Counted from the first letter of the stretch, positions 1 to 7,985 are shown. The stretch: DNA of 41,528 nucleotides from Acidimicrobiaceae bacterium (GCA_003133125.1 PKZO01000072.1:1-41528); one strand, 5' to 3'. Numbers and translations: made by a program. The notes: a model not told the origin generated them from the sequence alone.

Positions 1-183
1 ACCACTTCAGGGGACGTCAACACGTACTTAGTCACTTGCCCTCCAGATTGGTCTCAAGTCATGGCGCGCTATTTGAGGAATAAACCCTCGAAAGAAAAGC
101 CGAGTTATCTTGTTCGTTCGAGTCATGATAGTGAGCCTCTAAATCCTTGGAGAGAGCGTCCAGAGATCGCTGAGTTCAATTGA
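1..183 (+). CDS. C-terminal fragment of a hypothetical protein, truncated by window start
   Basis: Frame 1 is open from base 1 to TGA at 181-183 (TTSGDVNTYLVTCPPDWSQVMARYLRNKPSKEKPSYLVRSSHDSEPLNPWRERPEIAEFN*); absent from the ORF track because it lacks a start in the window. Confidence 0.5.
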   Translation, partial: TTSGDVNTYLVTCPPDWSQVMARYLRNKPSKEKPSYLVRSSHDSEPLNPWRERPEIAEFN

Positions 184-272
184 CACGGAATGAACGAAGT
201 GAACAGATATCGGTTTAGGCTCGTGAATCCTCATGGGATGCCCAACTCAAATTCACGAAGTTTCCGCCACTT

Positions 273-375
273 ATAAAAGAGCTTTCATCAGGTACGATAA
301 GTTCGTCGAGCCAAGAGCGCTCCCAACCTTTCAAGGTAGCGGCACGGGTTCGAACCCCGTTGACGACACTCTCGA
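273..375 (+). repeat. tRNA-Glu-like repeat element, copy A
   Basis: ATAAA(14 nt)ATCAGG(42 nt)TTTCAAGG(20 nt)TTCGAA; perfect T-arm ACGGG-TTCGAAC-CCCGT at 344-360; same layout at 6629 and 11097. Confidence 0.6.
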
Positions 376-576
376 GACTCGATGAAGGCGCTTTCGTTGC
401 AATAGATTTCGCCCTACCGCAGTTAATAAGCAGGACTCTCACTTGAAAATTATCTCTGAAGCCAATTGAATTAGTGCCCAACTAATTCCCAGAATGGCTC
501 TGCAAAGTTCGGTTACTTGTCTGCACATCGCTCAGACCAGTCTTCCTCGCTCGAACAGATGCATTCGAAAACCGGT

Positions 577-1278
577 TTACCAGAGTCCAGGAAACAACTT
601 CCAGGGGACTCGGGTACGGTAGTTGGCGTAAGAACTGCTTGTGACAAGCAAGTGCTCTTCAACGAGAGCGCGCCCGACGTCGCAGCTGAGCACAAAGACC
701 ACGATCAGCGCATTGCGCACTGACATACTCTGAAGGAAATAGCCGAACAGAAGCAGGAAGTAGGACGCGTAGATGGGATGGCGTACGAAAGCGTACGGTC
801 CACGTTGGACCAATCCCCTGTCAGCCGCGGCGAATCCGAACGAGCGACCGAGGGCCGCGAACGACGCCACGCATATCGCGAGGCCGACCACTTGCAATAC
901 AAGTCCGACGACGATCCCCCAGTGCGGATGAGTCCCCGTGGGTCGCAGCAGCACCCCGCCAAACGTCCCACCGAAGGCGAGGAGCCAGTCGCCCGCTCGT
1001 TGGGTGACCACAGAAGCGGGACGTCTCACTAGATACGCAGCGACGATCCAGATCTGCTCGGCGAAGAATCCTCCGCCGATCAAGGAATGCGTGTCCAAAT
1101 AATGCACGTAGCCCGCTCTCGCAAAGAAAGCGGCGCCAATGGCCCCGACGACATTTGCTGAGATCCTGACAAGGCGGACCCACTGGAAAGCAATGGGGAA
1201 AGTCCGGTGAGAAGGTGGAACCGAAGTCTGACTTAGTTCTGGGAGTTGCGAGCCGCGCGGTCGAGAACTAATGCCCAT
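577..1278 (-). CDS. isoprenylcysteine carboxyl methyltransferase-like membrane protein
   Basis: Multi-TM protein with C-terminal RGPYAFVRHPIYASYFLLLFGYFL...EEHLL...YANYRTRVPWKLFPGLW, typical of ICMT/PEMT family; ATG at 1278 overlaps the DoxX stop. Confidence 0.75.
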   Translation of the reverse strand: MGISSRPRGSQLPELSQTSVPPSHRTFPIAFQWVRLVRISANVVGAIGAAFFARAGYVHYLDTHSLIGGGFFAEQIWIVAAYLVRRPASVVTQRAGDWLLAFGGTFGGVLLRPTGTHPHWGIVVGLVLQVVGLAICVASFAALGRSFGFAAADRGLVQRGPYAFVRHPIYASYFLLLFGYFLQSMSVRNALIVVFVLSCDVGRALVEEHLLVTSSSYANYRTRVPWKLFPGLW

Positions 1279-1804
1279 CGACGGATCCGTGTCTCTGCGC
1301 GGCCATACCCAGGCGACGGGCCACGAGAGCGTCCACGCTGTATGGACCCGAACCAAAGGCCACCACGATCAGCGCCAAGGTCGCGAGGGAAAGGTTGAAC
1401 TCGTAACCTGGCGTCGCCGACAAGGAATTGATCCCGTGTTTTCCGGTTACCGTGATAATCGCCATAACTTGGTCTCCGATGAGCGCGAGGCCCGCCAGGC
1501 GCGAGCCCAACCCGACTATGAGCGCGAGCGCCCCTCCGAACTCAATGACTCCTCCAAGGACAGCGAAGAACTCTCCGGGATGAAGGTGAGCGGTCGCAGA
1601 GAAGAAGACCGCCGTGCGGTGGATGCCCGGACCGTTGAACAGTCCGAAGAGCTTTCCGGCCCCGTAATACGTGAAGATCCAGGCGAGCACGATTCGCACA
1701 ACCACAAGAGCAACATCGGTCGCCGGGTTTGAGGGGCTCGTTTTCAGCAGCGCAGACAAAAGTGGGCGGACTTTTACCAATGGAGTGGAGTTGCGCGCGT
1801 TCAT
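1268..1804 (-). CDS. DoxX family membrane protein
   Basis: RIVLAWIFTYYGAGKLFGLFNGPGI...GGVIEFGGALALIVGLGSRLAGLALIGDQVMAI typical of DoxX. Confidence 0.85.
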   Translation of the reverse strand: MNARNSTPLVKVRPLLSALLKTSPSNPATDVALVVVRIVLAWIFTYYGAGKLFGLFNGPGIHRTAVFFSATAHLHPGEFFAVLGGVIEFGGALALIVGLGSRLAGLALIGDQVMAIITVTGKHGINSLSATPGYEFNLSLATLALIVVAFGSGPYSVDALVARRLGMAAQRHGSVDGH

Positions 1805-2847
1805 CGTGAGGGTGTCGCCGGAGAACCAGTGATGTCGGTGTCACGGTCCAAGGGACGAAAGGGCCCTATCAGTTGGGCGACCAGAACGGACAAGTGTCGG
1901 GGCACCTCTGCTTCCTGTTCCACCCGCAGCGGCCGGCCGGGGAGACCCGTGTCGGCCCGAATTGTCTCCTTCGTGGGGAAGACCGCCCGATGGAAGAGCT
2001 GGTCCCAAATGGTCAGAGCGAACCCCAAGTTGACGTCCTGGCGACCTTCTAAACGGTGATGAATACGGTGGTAGTTCGGGCTGACGAATATCCGCCCCAG
2101 GGGACCGAACCCCAAGTTCGTGTTCGAGTGCTCGAATGCGACGAACCCGGCGTAGGCCACCAGCAAAGTAGTCGGAACGGCGCCATTGGCGATGAGGACG
2201 ATTCCCGGAACCAACGTCATGAGGTAGGAGACGTGAATGAGTGGATGAGTTCGAAAGACCGTAAGAACGCTCATGTCCTCTTGCGAATGGTGCAGTTCAT
2301 GGAATCGCCAGAACATCCGAACGCGATGGTTCATCAGGTGCGCGAGCCAATTGCAGCCGTCCATGGCGACAAAGATCAAAACGATCACGGCCGAACGCGG
2401 AAGAAAACCAAATCGTGGCAGAACAATCCACGGCAAGGTCCTGCGCGCAACCAAGGCGAAGGACAGTGACAGAGCGACCACCAGGGGGGCGACGATTGTT
2501 GCGTTCAAGATCGTGTACAGCAGGTCCTGTCGATATCCTCGAGCGAAAATCGGTCGCCTTTGGGCAGGGTGCAGCCGCTCCACCACCAAAAAGGCGGCGA
2601 GGATTGCAATCGTTACCGGCCCCACGAGGACTACTCGTAGTCCAGTCATCGAGGCAGCGAAGTTGCTGCCGCCCCAGCGACTCGCCCAACCAATGGCCAC
2701 GAGCACCGTCGCCACCGCCGCAATTGAAAAAGCGGGCAGGTACACGCGCGACGACAGTTGAGATCGCGACTCATCCTTCCCGGACGATTCGGGTAGGGCG
2801 AGTGCGTACGGAAGAAAATAGCCTAACGACTCCGTCTCAGTGGACAT
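1801..2847 (-). CDS. sterol desaturase / fatty acid hydroxylase family protein
   Basis: Histidine boxes HLMNHR, HELHHSQ, NYHRIHHR with multiple TM segments. Confidence 0.88.
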   Translation of the reverse strand: MSTETESLGYFLPYALALPESSGKDESRSQLSSRVYLPAFSIAAVATVLVAIGWASRWGGSNFAASMTGLRVVLVGPVTIAILAAFLVVERLHPAQRRPIFARGYRQDLLYTILNATIVAPLVVALSLSFALVARRTLPWIVLPRFGFLPRSAVIVLIFVAMDGCNWLAHLMNHRVRMFWRFHELHHSQEDMSVLTVFRTHPLIHVSYLMTLVPGIVLIANGAVPTTLLVAYAGFVAFEHSNTNLGFGPLGRIFVSPNYHRIHHRLEGRQDVNLGFALTIWDQLFHRAVFPTKETIRADTGLPGRPLRVEQEAEVPRHLSVLVAQLIGPFRPLDRDTDITGSPATPSR

Positions 2848-2873
2848 GGTGTTCCTCTCGTTTTGATGGGTAG

Positions 2874-3425
2874 CTAGAAGCCGACGCCACCACCGCCAGG
2901 GCTCGTCGTCGTCGTGGTGTGAACGCCGCCAGCGGGCTTGATCGTCGCCACGTCAGACCACTTACCCCAGGTGTCAGTCACGTTGCCCTTGACTTGTCCG
3001 GGGGCGGTGTCGAGGACGTACCAGTAGAGCGGTTTGCCAGCGTAGGTGACCTGGAGAGCGCCACCAGATCGAACGACTGTTCCGAGTTTCGCTGCACTAA
3101 CCCCTTTGCCGGCGGTCGCCGAAGTGACGCCCTTGGGAAGCAGCAATTCGGGCCAGAACTTCTGGCAAGAGGCAGTACATGCAGCGCTGCTGGGTTTCAG
3201 GGTGTAGAGGGTCTTGCCGCTAACGAGAATCGTGCCGAACTTTGAGGTCTTTAAGGTCGAGATGACAACGCTTTTCTTGATGTGACTCGTCGCCGCGCCC
3301 GAGGGTCCCACGCCACCCAAGACCAGTGCGAGACCACTTGCAGCGATGCAGGCCGACGCAACTCTTACTGCTTGAACCAACGAAACAGGACGCTGGCGTG
3401 ACTGCGATGTACGAAGTACTCTCAA
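2874..3425 (-). CDS. secreted protein with Lipoprotein_15/COG4315-like repeats (paralog 1)
   Basis: FGTILVSGKTLYTLKPSSAACTASCQKFWPELLLPKG and GKPLYWYVLDTAPGQVKGN; TTG start at 3425 chosen by alignment with the paralog at 5005 (RVLRTSQS vs QVLRVSQS) and an upstream GGGAG. Confidence 0.8.
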   Translation of the reverse strand: MRVLRTSQSRQRPVSLVQAVRVASACIAASGLALVLGGVGPSGAATSHIKKSVVISTLKTSKFGTILVSGKTLYTLKPSSAACTASCQKFWPELLLPKGVTSATAGKGVSAAKLGTVVRSGGALQVTYAGKPLYWYVLDTAPGQVKGNVTDTWGKWSDVATIKPAGGVHTTTTTSPGGGGVGF

Positions 3426-3450
3426 TTTTTCTCCCTTGAATGACATCATG

Positions 3451-3478
3451 ACTACGGCCAAGCAGCGACTTCGGATCA
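3451..3478 (-). promoter_or_regulatory. putative ECF promoter TGATCC-N16-CGTAGT upstream of paralog 1
   Basis: Plus strand ACTACG 3451-3456 and GGATCA 3473-3478, 16 nt apart; same motif at 4855-4882 and 4951-4978. Confidence 0.7.
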
Positions 3479-3596
3479 CAGGACTTCTCGCTCGGAGCGC
3501 CTTTTCCCCACGAATGAGCGTTTGCCGCCGCCGCAGCAGGCGATCGAGTGGCAAATGAAGTCAAGTACAGGACCAACCCCGTGCAACAGTGTGGAC

Positions 3597-4271
3597 TCAG
3601 GTGCGGAGGATGGCGCTTGCGATGACTTTGCCGTCCACGCTCACCAATTGGGCCGTCCGGACCTGATTCCCAGCCGCCTTGAGAGGAGCGGTCCACGCAC
3701 CGTATCCATGCAAGAGAGTGAAGCGACCGACCGTCTCCACGCGTCCGCTCCTAAGGGTGACTTGGCACCATGCAACTCCCGACCAGTTCCCGTCATCCAC
3801 AGTCATGGACATCCAAGAAGGCTTCCCGGGTGTGACGATTACCTGACCGAGAACCACTCCGCTCGACGTGAGTCGCGCCGTTAAAGGTCGAGACGCATCG
3901 TAGTGGGTCGGGTTGGAACCATGAGTCGTCACAGTTCCAACTCCAAATCCAACGACCGCGACGAGCAGGGCCGCCGCCGCGAGCCATATACCGCGATGAC
4001 TCCGCGCGGGCACCGGCTCTGGTTCGTCCTTCAAAAACCTCTCGACAAGCCTTGACTCGAAACCTAACGGCGGCTCTATCTCGGGAGCGAGCAACAATAA
4101 GGCGTCAGTAACAGCCGCCAGTGAATCCAACTCGGCTCTGCAATGCGGGCAAGTCTCCAGATGCTCGAGAACCAGAGATCGATCGCGTCCAGAGATCGTT
4201 CCTAGTGCGAACTCATGAACGCTCCCGCTGATGGCTTCGCAGTTCACTGAGTCATGGGTACGATCACTCAT
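3597..4271 (-). CDS. anti-sigma factor with zinc-binding HX3CX2C N-terminus and RskA-like C-terminal domain
   Basis: LEHLETCPHCRAEL motif, one TM (GIWLAAAALLVAVVGFGVGTV), ATGA overlap with the sigma gene. Confidence 0.85.
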   Translation of the reverse strand: MSDRTHDSVNCEAISGSVHEFALGTISGRDRSLVLEHLETCPHCRAELDSLAAVTDALLLLAPEIEPPLGFESRLVERFLKDEPEPVPARSHRGIWLAAAALLVAVVGFGVGTVTTHGSNPTHYDASRPLTARLTSSGVVLGQVIVTPGKPSWMSMTVDDGNWSGVAWCQVTLRSGRVETVGRFTLLHGYGAWTAPLKAAGNQVRTAQLVSVDGKVIASAILRT

Positions 4272-4849
4272 GATGTCTCCGTAACGGCTACAAGATCGCG
4301 AAGCTTTGCCATACCGAGGCGGACTCGGCCCTTTGCCGTCCCCAAGGGGATCCCTTCTTCTGCAGCTACCTCGGCGATTGTTCTTCCGTACATTGTGGCG
4401 AGCACGACTGCCCTACGTTGCTCAATGGGTAGCGTCGCGAGCGCCGCACGAGCGCGCGCGACGATGTCCGACATCACTGCTGCGTCGTCCTGGCTACGAT
4501 CGTTGCTCATCAAGTTCATGAACACCCGATCCTCCGGTGCCGTGGGAATAGATCGGCGCAACCGCATTGAATCGATTGCTAGGTTCCGGGTGATAGTGAG
4601 TGTCCAGGAGGTCACTGAACCCCGACGCGCGTCAAACACTGATGCGTGGCGAAGAATGCGGATGAACGCCTCTTGTGTCACGTCTTCGGCCAAACCGGGG
4701 TCACCAAGGATACCCAGGGCCAATCCAAACAGGCGACGCTGATAGCGACGAACGAATATCAGGACCGCCTGATCGTCTCTGACTGCGATACCCGAAAGTA
4801 GGGCTTCGTCCGAGATCTCGTTGTCGGAGTCTGCGTCGCTTCTCATCAA
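4268..4849 (-). CDS. ECF RNA polymerase sigma factor (sigma-70 regions 2 and 4)
   Basis: LAEDVTQEAFIRILRHASVFDARRGSVTSWTLTITRNLAIDSMR and LPIEQRRAVVLATMYGRTIAEVAAEEGIPLGTAKGRVRLGMAKLR. Confidence 0.95.
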   Translation of the reverse strand: MMRSDADSDNEISDEALLSGIAVRDDQAVLIFVRRYQRRLFGLALGILGDPGLAEDVTQEAFIRILRHASVFDARRGSVTSWTLTITRNLAIDSMRLRRSIPTAPEDRVFMNLMSNDRSQDDAAVMSDIVARARAALATLPIEQRRAVVLATMYGRTIAEVAAEEGIPLGTAKGRVRLGMAKLRDLVAVTETS

Positions 4850-4854
4850 CAGAT

Positions 4855-4882
4855 AGTACGTCCAAGGCCCCGAAAAGGATCA
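4855..4882 (-). promoter_or_regulatory. putative ECF autoregulatory promoter TGATCC-N16-CGTACT
   Basis: Plus strand AGTACG 4855-4860 and GGATCA 4877-4882, 16 nt apart; -10-like element lies only a few nt from the TTG/ATG start (4849/4846), consistent with a leaderless transcript. Confidence 0.65.
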
Positions 4883-4950
4883 GTCCACCACAGAAAGTTG
4901 GCCCTTACGACAAAGGGGGTGCCCGATACGCCACTTTCTTGTTGATGCAG

Positions 4951-4978
4951 TGATCCAAAGTTGCTTCTCGGACGTAGT
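4951..4978 (+). promoter_or_regulatory. putative ECF promoter TGATCC-N16-CGTAGT upstream of paralog 2
   Basis: TGATCC 4951-4956, CGTAGT 4973-4978; flanks strongly similar to the paralog 1 promoter through the CAAGGGAG Shine-Dalgarno. Confidence 0.7.
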
Positions 4979-5004
4979 CATCACGTCAAACAAGGGAGTA
5001 ATTC

Positions 5005-5646
5005 ATGCAGGTGCTGCGCGTCTCACAATCACACCGAAACCTGATTCCGAGGTTTCACACAACTCGAATCGCGACCCTATGTTTCGCCGCGGGCGGGCTC
5101 GCGCTGATCGCCAGTGGCGCGGGAACGTCGAGTGCGGCGACCGGCCCCACCGCGAAGAACGTTGTCATCTCGACCTTGGTCACCGCCAAGTTCGGAACCA
5201 TCCTCGTGAGCGACACGACGCTCTACACGTTGGTCCCCAGTGACGTAGCGTGCAACACCACTTGTCATAAGTATTGGCCCGAAGTCCTGCTTCCCAAGGG
5301 CGCGACCAAGGCGTCTATCGGTAAGGGGGTCAATGCTTCGAAATTCGCAACGGTTCGTCGCCCGGGCGGGGTTCTCCAGGTCACCTACGCCGGCAAGCCG
5401 CTCTACTGGTTCGCCCTCGACAACGCCCGCGGACAAGTCAAAGGCAACGTCACCGACACATGGGGTAAGTGGTCTGATGTGGTGACGGTCAAGCCCGCTG
5501 TATCGACTACGACAACAACGACTACGGTTCCGCCGACAACCACTACTACCACGCGATTGACCACGACTACTCAGCCCACGACGACAACGACCACTCAACC
5601 CACGACGACAACGACAGCACCGGGTGGAGGGGGAGTCGGTTTCTAA
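5005..5646 (+). CDS. secreted protein with Lipoprotein_15/COG4315-like repeats and Thr-rich C-terminus (paralog 2)
   Basis: Closely similar to the 2874-3425 product (VVISTLVTAKFGTILVSDTTLYTLVPSDVACNTTCHKYWPEVLLPKG; YAGKPLYWFALDNARGQVKGNVTDTWGKWSDVVTVKP); C-terminus GGGGVGF. Confidence 0.82.
   Translation: MQVLRVSQSHRNLIPRFHTTRIATLCFAAGGLALIASGAGTSSAATGPTAKNVVISTLVTAKFGTILVSDTTLYTLVPSDVACNTTCHKYWPEVLLPKGATKASIGKGVNASKFATVRRPGGVLQVTYAGKPLYWFALDNARGQVKGNVTDTWGKWSDVVTVKPAVSTTTTTTTVPPTTTTTTRLTTTTQPTTTTTTQPTTTTTAPGGGGVGF
5507..5625 (+). repeat. low-complexity/imperfect tandem repeat encoding a Thr/Pro linker
   Basis: Repeated ACTCARCCCACGACGACAACGAC units encoding QPTTTTTT. Confidence 0.7.
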
Positions 5647-5823
5647 CGTAAGGATCACGAAGATCAGGAACTCCAGGTCGACTGATGCGGTGAAAGACAA
5701 GCGCACCAACCTCACCACGAACTAAGCATCAGGTGCACCATTTGGTCGTTGGTCGGTTTGAGTCGACTCGATTTTCCTCGGGATTCCGGCAAGCCTAGAA
5801 TTCAGCCGAATTCTGTCTCGGGC

Positions 5824-6483
5824 CTAACGGGCTCCCACCAAACGCCGGTGGGTCGAGAAAACCCACGCGAAGACCGCCAACACCGTCGCCTCGTCCAACA
5901 GCAAGCGAAGATCTACGGTGCGAGACCCAGCCTGATAAACACCTGGCGCGATAAGGCCCAAGATTGACCACACGAGGGCGAGCGACACGACCACGACGAC
6001 GAGCACGCTGATGAAACTTACGACGGCGGCGTAACTGCGCACCACTCGCTGCGATGGGCTCGCCTCTCCCGAGTCGGTTTCCGCCAACTCGATCGCCTTG
6101 GTGCGGTGCGTCAGCGCCGCGTAACCACCGACGATCGACAGAAGTAGTCCGGCTGTGATTCCTCTCACCGTCGAATCCCCTAGAGGGTGAACTTCGGTTG
6201 AGAAGTAGGTACTGCTCCCAGCTCCTATGAGTGCGAACAACGTAACAAAGATCGTTATGACTCCCGCGATCTCCAACCACAGAGCGATGAATGCGGTTCC
6301 CACGTGGTAGATGGCGCTGGTACGCCTGCCCGTCGGATCAGGCTCGGCTCGATTGGCCACCACAATGATGATGTAAGTGACGATGCTCCCCACACTGGCC
6401 AGCACGCTCAAAAGCACGAGCACTGAGACGTAGGTACCCACAACTGCTCCCACTGACGACACTGACGACACTTTCCACCCCAC
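5824..6483 (-). CDS. hypothetical membrane protein
   Basis: Long ORF with about five hydrophobic segments (VSVLVLLSVLASVGSIVTYIIIVVANRA...). Confidence 0.65.
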   Translation of the reverse strand: MGWKVSSVSSVGAVVGTYVSVLVLLSVLASVGSIVTYIIIVVANRAEPDPTGRRTSAIYHVGTAFIALWLEIAGVITIFVTLFALIGAGSSTYFSTEVHPLGDSTVRGITAGLLLSIVGGYAALTHRTKAIELAETDSGEASPSQRVVRSYAAVVSFISVLVVVVVSLALVWSILGLIAPGVYQAGSRTVDLRLLLDEATVLAVFAWVFSTHRRLVGAR

Positions 6484-6628
6484 CTCTCGGTTCTAGGAGC
6501 AACCTACTAAGGAATCGAACTGTGAGTGTCGATGACGTCAGCCAACTCCCCTCGCTTGGGCTTTCATCTGTCGAGTCGTTCACGCCTATGGATTGCCCAA
6601 GTTCAAAATTACGGAGAATCTCTTACCA

Positions 6629-6732
6629 ATAAAGAACCAGCGATCAGGAATGATGTAAACATCAATCTTGAAGCCCATCACCCTTTCAAGTTGGCGGCAC
6701 AGTTTCGAATCCCGTTGGCGTGCGAGAAAATC
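6629..6732 (+). repeat. tRNA-Glu-like repeat element, copy B
   Basis: ATAAA(14 nt)ATCAGG(41 nt)CTTTCAAG(20 nt)TTCGAATCCCGT; CTTTCGTTGC downstream as in copy A; GCCCAA upstream in A (240) and B (6595), each 89 nt before the TTTCAAG. Confidence 0.6.
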
Positions 6733-6901
6733 AAAGGGGAAACTTTCGTTGCCGCAGTGTCAGTCGAAGGTTGGCCGTTCAACACCACATGTTGATCGAG
6801 AACGATCTCTGAATCCGGTCGAGTTGATACATAACTACTGCCCACCACAATGTTCCAAAACGCAAGTACCAACCACTCAGGGTAACGCGATGTGGCGACG
6901 T

Positions 6902-7558
6902 TTAGCCAACCGACGAAGCGACACCCAGATTGGTCACGAGCTCTTCAACACGACCTCGAATCTCATCGCGGATGACGCGAACCGCAATGAGGTCCCTGCC
7001 TTCTGGATCATCGAGATCCCAGTCGACGAAACGCTTGCCCGGATAGATCGGACACACATCACCGCAGCCCATCGAGATCACCATGTCAACTGCTCGAACG
7101 ATCTCGTCGGTCCAAGGCTTTGGAAACTCCTCGTGGATGTCGATCCCGATTTCGGCCATCGCATCAACGACGATCGGGTTCAGTGCCTCCCCGGGTTCTG
7201 AGCCCCCGGTGTAGACGTTGACTTGATCCGATGCCATGCTGCGAAGCCAACCGGCGGCCATTTGACTTCGTCCAGCGTTGTGTACGCACAAAAACAGCAC
7301 ACCCGGCTTGCCGGACTCTGAACTCTCGATCCGTGCCATTGCCTGAAGGCGCTGTCGAGCGAAGCGTTCCGCGAGCACTCCAATGAAGGTCTTTGCCTTG
7401 GATTGGGCCGCGAGTCTCTCGTAAGAATCGACGACAAAGTGCTCGATTGTCTCGTCGTCAAAAGTGCCATGAAACTCCAAGAGCAGATCCGCTAGTGCGG
7501 GACGAAGTGGACGTTGGTCGCTCTGTGGAAGTTCATTAATGAGATGGTTATCGGTCAC
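6902..7558 (-). CDS. arsenate reductase / LMW phosphatase-fold ArsC with N-terminal three-helix-bundle-like domain
   Basis: VLFLCVHNAGRSQMAAGWLR (CX5R P-loop), GGSEPGEALNP, MGCGDVCPIYPGKRFVDWDLDDPEG; GTG start at 7558 after AAGGAGAGG, overlapping the upstream gene. Confidence 0.85.
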   Translation of the reverse strand: MTDNHLINELPQSDQRPLRPALADLLLEFHGTFDDETIEHFVVDSYERLAAQSKAKTFIGVLAERFARQRLQAMARIESSESGKPGVLFLCVHNAGRSQMAAGWLRSMASDQVNVYTGGSEPGEALNPIVVDAMAEIGIDIHEEFPKPWTDEIVRAVDMVISMGCGDVCPIYPGKRFVDWDLDDPEGRDLIAVRVIRDEIRGRVEELVTNLGVASSVG

Positions 7559-7985
7559 GGTTACCCTCTCCTTCGCTCGTGACGGCAAGCAGTCCGTCAA
7601 TGAGGTCCGTGATCCGTCGCTCGACGTCATCGCGAATTGGCCGGACTTCGTCGAGTTGTTTGCCCGCTGGATCAGGGAGTTCCCAATCGACGTAACGCTT
7701 GCCCGGATACACCGGACAGGCGTCGCCGCAGCCCATCGTGACCACAACGTCGGCGCTCAGGGCCATCTCATCCGTCAACTTCTGTGGCCGCTCGTTCGCA
7801 ATGTCGATACCCTTCTCGCGCATCACTTCGACCACCGCCGGGTTGAGTTGTTCTCCCGGCGCCGAACCGGCCGAGTACACCTTGATGCGACCGCGACCTA
7901 TCTCGCGGGCGAACGCCGCGGCCATCTGTGACCTACCCGCGTTGTGCACGCAGAGGAAGAGGATTTCGGGTTGCTCGGTACTCAT
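7548..7985 (-). CDS. arsC: arsenate reductase ArsC (LMW phosphatase fold)
   Basis: EILFLCVHNAGRSQMAAAFARE, SAGSAPGEQLNP, TMGCGDACPVYPGKRYVDWELPDPAG. Confidence 0.92.
   Translation of the reverse strand: MSTEQPEILFLCVHNAGRSQMAAAFAREIGRGRIKVYSAGSAPGEQLNPAVVEVMREKGIDIANERPQKLTDEMALSADVVVTMGCGDACPVYPGKRYVDWELPDPAGKQLDEVRPIRDDVERRITDLIDGLLAVTSEGEGNRDR

Noticed and set aside
215-481. 88-aa minus-strand ORF over repeat copy A
   Set aside because: No family resemblance and it runs through the tRNA-like T-arm; more likely a chance frame in high-GC DNA
2273-2873. Overlapping plus-strand ORFs opposite the sterol desaturase gene
   Set aside because: Arg/Pro/Ser-rich, antisense to a clear family member; typical high-GC shadow ORFs
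2874-3554. Long ORF-track start for secreted paralog 1
   Set aside because: The extra N-terminus runs through the predicted promoter, and alignment with paralog 2 supports TTG 3425
5507-5625. Tandem ACGACAACG repeats as a possible CRISPR or satellite
   Set aside because: In-frame coding repeats for a Thr/Pro linker, with no spacer structure
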